From Dysgonomonas mossii (lineage in GTDB: Bacteria > Bacteroidota > Bacteroidia > Bacteroidales > Dysgonomonadaceae), in assembly GCF_004569505.1 (NCBI RefSeq), contig NZ_SPPK01000009.1:1-34793 (forward strand): 34,793 nucleotides of DNA, given 5' to 3'. Below are positions 33,000-34,793 of this stretch, piece after piece; the first letter of the stretch is position 1, and each line of letters opens with the position of its first letter. The translations under genes and the position numbers were made by a program. The notes beneath the pieces are model-generated. The model was not told where the DNA came from. It worked only from the letters and a program-made list of their open reading frames with translations, and made no database searches.

Positions 33000-34370
33000 A
33001 TGAATCGAATAATACTTATTGGTAATGGTTTTGATCTTGCACACGGGATGAAAACAGGATATGGGAACTTCGTAGAGTGGTTATGGGAGGACTTACTTAC
33101 CGATAACTTTGAAAGACCAAGTTATAAAGATCAGATTGTTGTCGATAAACGAAAAATGATTCGATTTAGAGCTTTTCTTTATGATGCAAAATTAAGAGAA
33201 AAGGGTTATCCTAGAATTTATGATGATAAAAAATTCCCAATTTCAAAGCTCCTCCATTTTGTTTTTGCTCTTGATAATAATAATGATCTAGATGTCGGTT
33301 ATCATGATACCCCATTCGTTTTTTCTGAATATTTCGAAAAAGGAACAAACGACTTATTGATAAGTATAACACGAAATTATGTAGATAAAGGATGGTCAGA
33401 TGTTGAGCAAGCTTATTATGATAAACTGCTTGAATTTAATAATGATGAAGAGTCTATAATTAATCTAAACCGAGAATTTCAGCAAATAGAACAAGCTCTT
33501 ATTGAATATCTATTAACCTTGCCCAAACCATCTAAAGTAGAAGGGATGAGTGATATTATACTAGCCCCAATACTCGGTCGTGATATAAAAGAGCTTTACA
33601 AGAAAGACTTCAAAGATGATTTGACCTCTAAAATTATCAATTTCATGAATACACCGGAAAGAAAAATTTGGTTAGAGGAACGATCATCACTAGCCCAAAA
33701 ATTTAGATTAGGTGGTACATATGAAGGATTTAAAGACTTTAAAGATTGGTTTATAGATTATCTCTCTAAAATGACAAGTAAAGAGGTGAATACTGATGTA
33801 AGTGATTTGATATCTGAACTATTATCCCCAGATAAAACCACTTTTCTGACATTTAACTATACAGATACAGAGGAGCTATATAGATTTGAACACCAGAGCC
33901 CAATCTCAGTCTCATTTAATTCATCCTCAACAATTCATATACACGGAAAACTAAATGATCCATCTAATCCTATAATATTCGGGTATGGGGATGAATATGA
34001 TGACGAATATAAAAAACTAGAAAAGTCAAAAATCCCTCATGTATTAGATAATATAAAATCAATGAAATATCTGGAAACAAATAATTATCGAAAGTTAGAA
34101 TCATTGATAAATGCTGCACCTTATCAAGTTTATATTATGGGGCATTCATGTGCTTTGTCAGACAACACTTTGTTGCGAACTCTATTTGAACATGAAAATT
34201 GTGTGTCGATAAAACCTTATTATTATCAGAATGAAAAAGGATGGGATAATTATGGAGATATAATTCAAGCTTTATCCCGATGTTTTACGGATAAAAGTAA
34301 GTTGAGAAGTGTTGTTGTGAATAAAACATTTTGTGAACTATTGCCTCAAAATAAAAGATCGTTTAGTTAA
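33000..34370 (+). CDS. AbiH-family abortive-infection protein
   Basis: A 456-residue protein of the AbiH family. It starts with ILIGNGFDLAHGMKTGYGNF (residues 5-24), the family signature. Later come FLTFNYTDTEELYRFE (near 281-296), STIHIHGKL (near 310-318) and YIMGHSCALSD (near 378-388). These resemble SIR2 motifs in order: a G-x-G turn, an N-[Y/T]-x-D site, a His-Gly loop and a late Rossmann strand. A nucleotide- or NAD-binding fold is therefore plausible. AbiH was first described in lactococci as a stand-alone phage-resistance gene. It is the last gene of the cassette and is followed by a terminator. Confidence 0.85.
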   Translation: MNRIILIGNGFDLAHGMKTGYGNFVEWLWEDLLTDNFERPSYKDQIVVDKRKMIRFRAFLYDAKLREKGYPRIYDDKKFPISKLLHFVFALDNNNDLDVGYHDTPFVFSEYFEKGTNDLLISITRNYVDKGWSDVEQAYYDKLLEFNNDEESIINLNREFQQIEQALIEYLLTLPKPSKVEGMSDIILAPILGRDIKELYKKDFKDDLTSKIINFMNTPERKIWLEERSSLAQKFRLGGTYEGFKDFKDWFIDYLSKMTSKEVNTDVSDLISELLSPDKTTFLTFNYTDTEELYRFEHQSPISVSFNSSSTIHIHGKLNDPSNPIIFGYGDEYDDEYKKLEKSKIPHVLDNIKSMKYLETNNYRKLESLINAAPYQVYIMGHSCALSDNTLLRTLFEHENCVSIKPYYYQNEKGWDNYGDIIQALSRCFTDKSKLRSVVVNKTFCELLPQNKRSFS

Positions 34371-34371
34371 C

Positions 34372-34415
34372 AAAAAAACAAACACCCAATTTTATATATT
34401 GAATGTTTGTTTTTT
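34372..34415 (+). terminator. Terminator of the defence cassette
   Basis: AAAAAACAAACA (34373-34384) and TGTTTGTTTTTT (34404-34415) form an A/T-rich stem beginning two bases after the abiH stop, with a 19-nt loop and the T-run built into the right arm. It would end transcripts from plus and, being symmetrical, from minus as well. Confidence 0.65.
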
Positions 34416-34462
34416 ACTATTTAATTATTATCACATTTTGTACACCGAACGGCTCTTATCGT

Positions 34463-34690
34463 TTACTCCTCCTTCGGCAACAAATGTCGCAGATTCTCAT
34501 CATAGCGAATTCTCTCCAATTCCTCAACTACAATCTGTTTCGCCTCAGCTTTGATGCGGTCATAATTTTCTTTAATCATTTCCTTCATACGGTCTACTCC
34601 GTTCTCATCTACAAAGTTAGTGATGACAGGTATTTTCTTGTACGCTTTAGTTTCGGTAGCTACACGTGGAAAATCCAGTTCAGATTGCCC
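34463..34690 (-). pseudogene. 3' end of an unidentified gene, cut by an insertion
   Basis: On minus, an open frame ends at TAA (34465-34463) and encodes about 72 residues, from ELDFPRVATETKAYKK to RYDENLRHLLPKEE, with an amphipathic, charged helix (MKEMIKENYDRIKAEAKQIV). Codon use and composition look like real coding sequence, but no start codon is present and the frame meets unrelated DNA near 34687. I do not recognise the family; its GC-richer style is like the conjugative-transposon block rather than the AT-rich cassette before it, so it may belong to that block. Confidence 0.55.
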
Positions 34691-34793
34691 CCTTTTGCCA
34701 AGTCTAAATTGACCCCTGAAAAAACTTTATTATTACCCCTAAAATATCCTGGTCGACGGGGTCATTTTTATTTTAGCTTTACTTGTTTTTGTT
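34686..34793. mobile_element. Possible end of an IS21-like insertion sequence
   Basis: From about 34686 the sequence changes to TGCCCCCTTTTGCC, then has GACCCCT (34711-34717), TACCCCT (34734-34740) and, in the other direction, GACGGGGTCA (34754-34763). Multiple short repeats of the GGGGTCAAT kind near a terminus beginning with TG are characteristic of IS21-family ends in Bacteroides. No transposase is within the window, so only one end is seen and the family remains provisional. It explains why the minus-strand gene before it lacks its 5' part. Confidence 0.4.

Noticed and set aside
34333..34554. Plus-strand frame of 73 residues after abiH
   Set aside because: It begins inside abiH in another frame and runs through the terminator.

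Overview
The window looks like accessory DNA from a member of the Bacteroidales (Bacteroides/Parabacteroides/Dysgonomonas-like). This rests on the AT-rich sequence, A-rich translation starts without Shine-Dalgarno motifs, promoter-like TAnnTTTG boxes, and genes typical of CTnDOT-type conjugative transposons (rteC, xis-like HTH genes, a methylase-helicase giant, DUF1896, topB, DUF3945). No rRNA, tRNA or CRISPR array was seen.

Layout. (1) 1-830: a scar of broken genes: the tail of a GNAT acetyltransferase, a slice of a flavin reductase, and a decayed tyrosine integrase on the minus strand. (2) 1007-3476: an HxlR regulator facing a DoxX-like membrane protein, a lipoprotein form of a FrnE/DsbA-type oxidoreductase and an atypical short-chain dehydrogenase, which looks like a thiol/electrophile-stress module. 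(3) 3477-4553: about 1 kb without a convincing gene. (4) 4554-15845: a co-directional copper/silver resistance operon: HYC_CC_PP protein, rhodanese, CusA-type RND pump, TolC-type channel, CusB-type adaptor with a metal-binding domain at each end, two small periplasmic HMA proteins, and a CopB-type P-type ATPase. A stem-loop terminator follows. (5) 16149-16280: a 132-bp MITE-like element with 13-bp terminal inverted repeats and a 7-bp target duplication. (6) 16330-28836: a conjugative-transposon maintenance block: rteC and two xis-like HTH genes on plus; the 1886-aa methylase-helicase, DUF1896, topB and DUF3945 genes on minus; an unrelated GNAT gene is inserted in the opposite direction. (7) 29096-34370: a compact four-gene defence cassette: SIR2-like NADase, HerA ATPase, HEPN (TIGR02391-like) protein and AbiH. 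(8) 34463-34793: the 3' part of an unidentified minus-strand gene, cut by what looks like the end of an IS21-type insertion sequence.

How the parts work together. The copper operon should move Cu(I)/Ag(I) from the cytoplasm (ATPase) to the periplasm, where small HMA proteins and the adaptor's own HMA domain could hand it to the CusCBA-like pump. The rteC/xis genes resemble the excision control of CTnDOT elements, and the methylase-helicase is probably an anti-restriction factor. The defence cassette joins an NAD-depletion enzyme, its HerA partner, a probable HEPN RNase and an AbiH protein. No conjugation (tra) genes, mobilisation genes or intact integrase lie in this window, so only part of the element is present.

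The best candidate for an under-described system is the SIR2-HerA-HEPN-AbiH cassette. Next are the repeated leader/hairpin element associated with DUF1896 and topB, and the series of three HMA domains in the copper operon.
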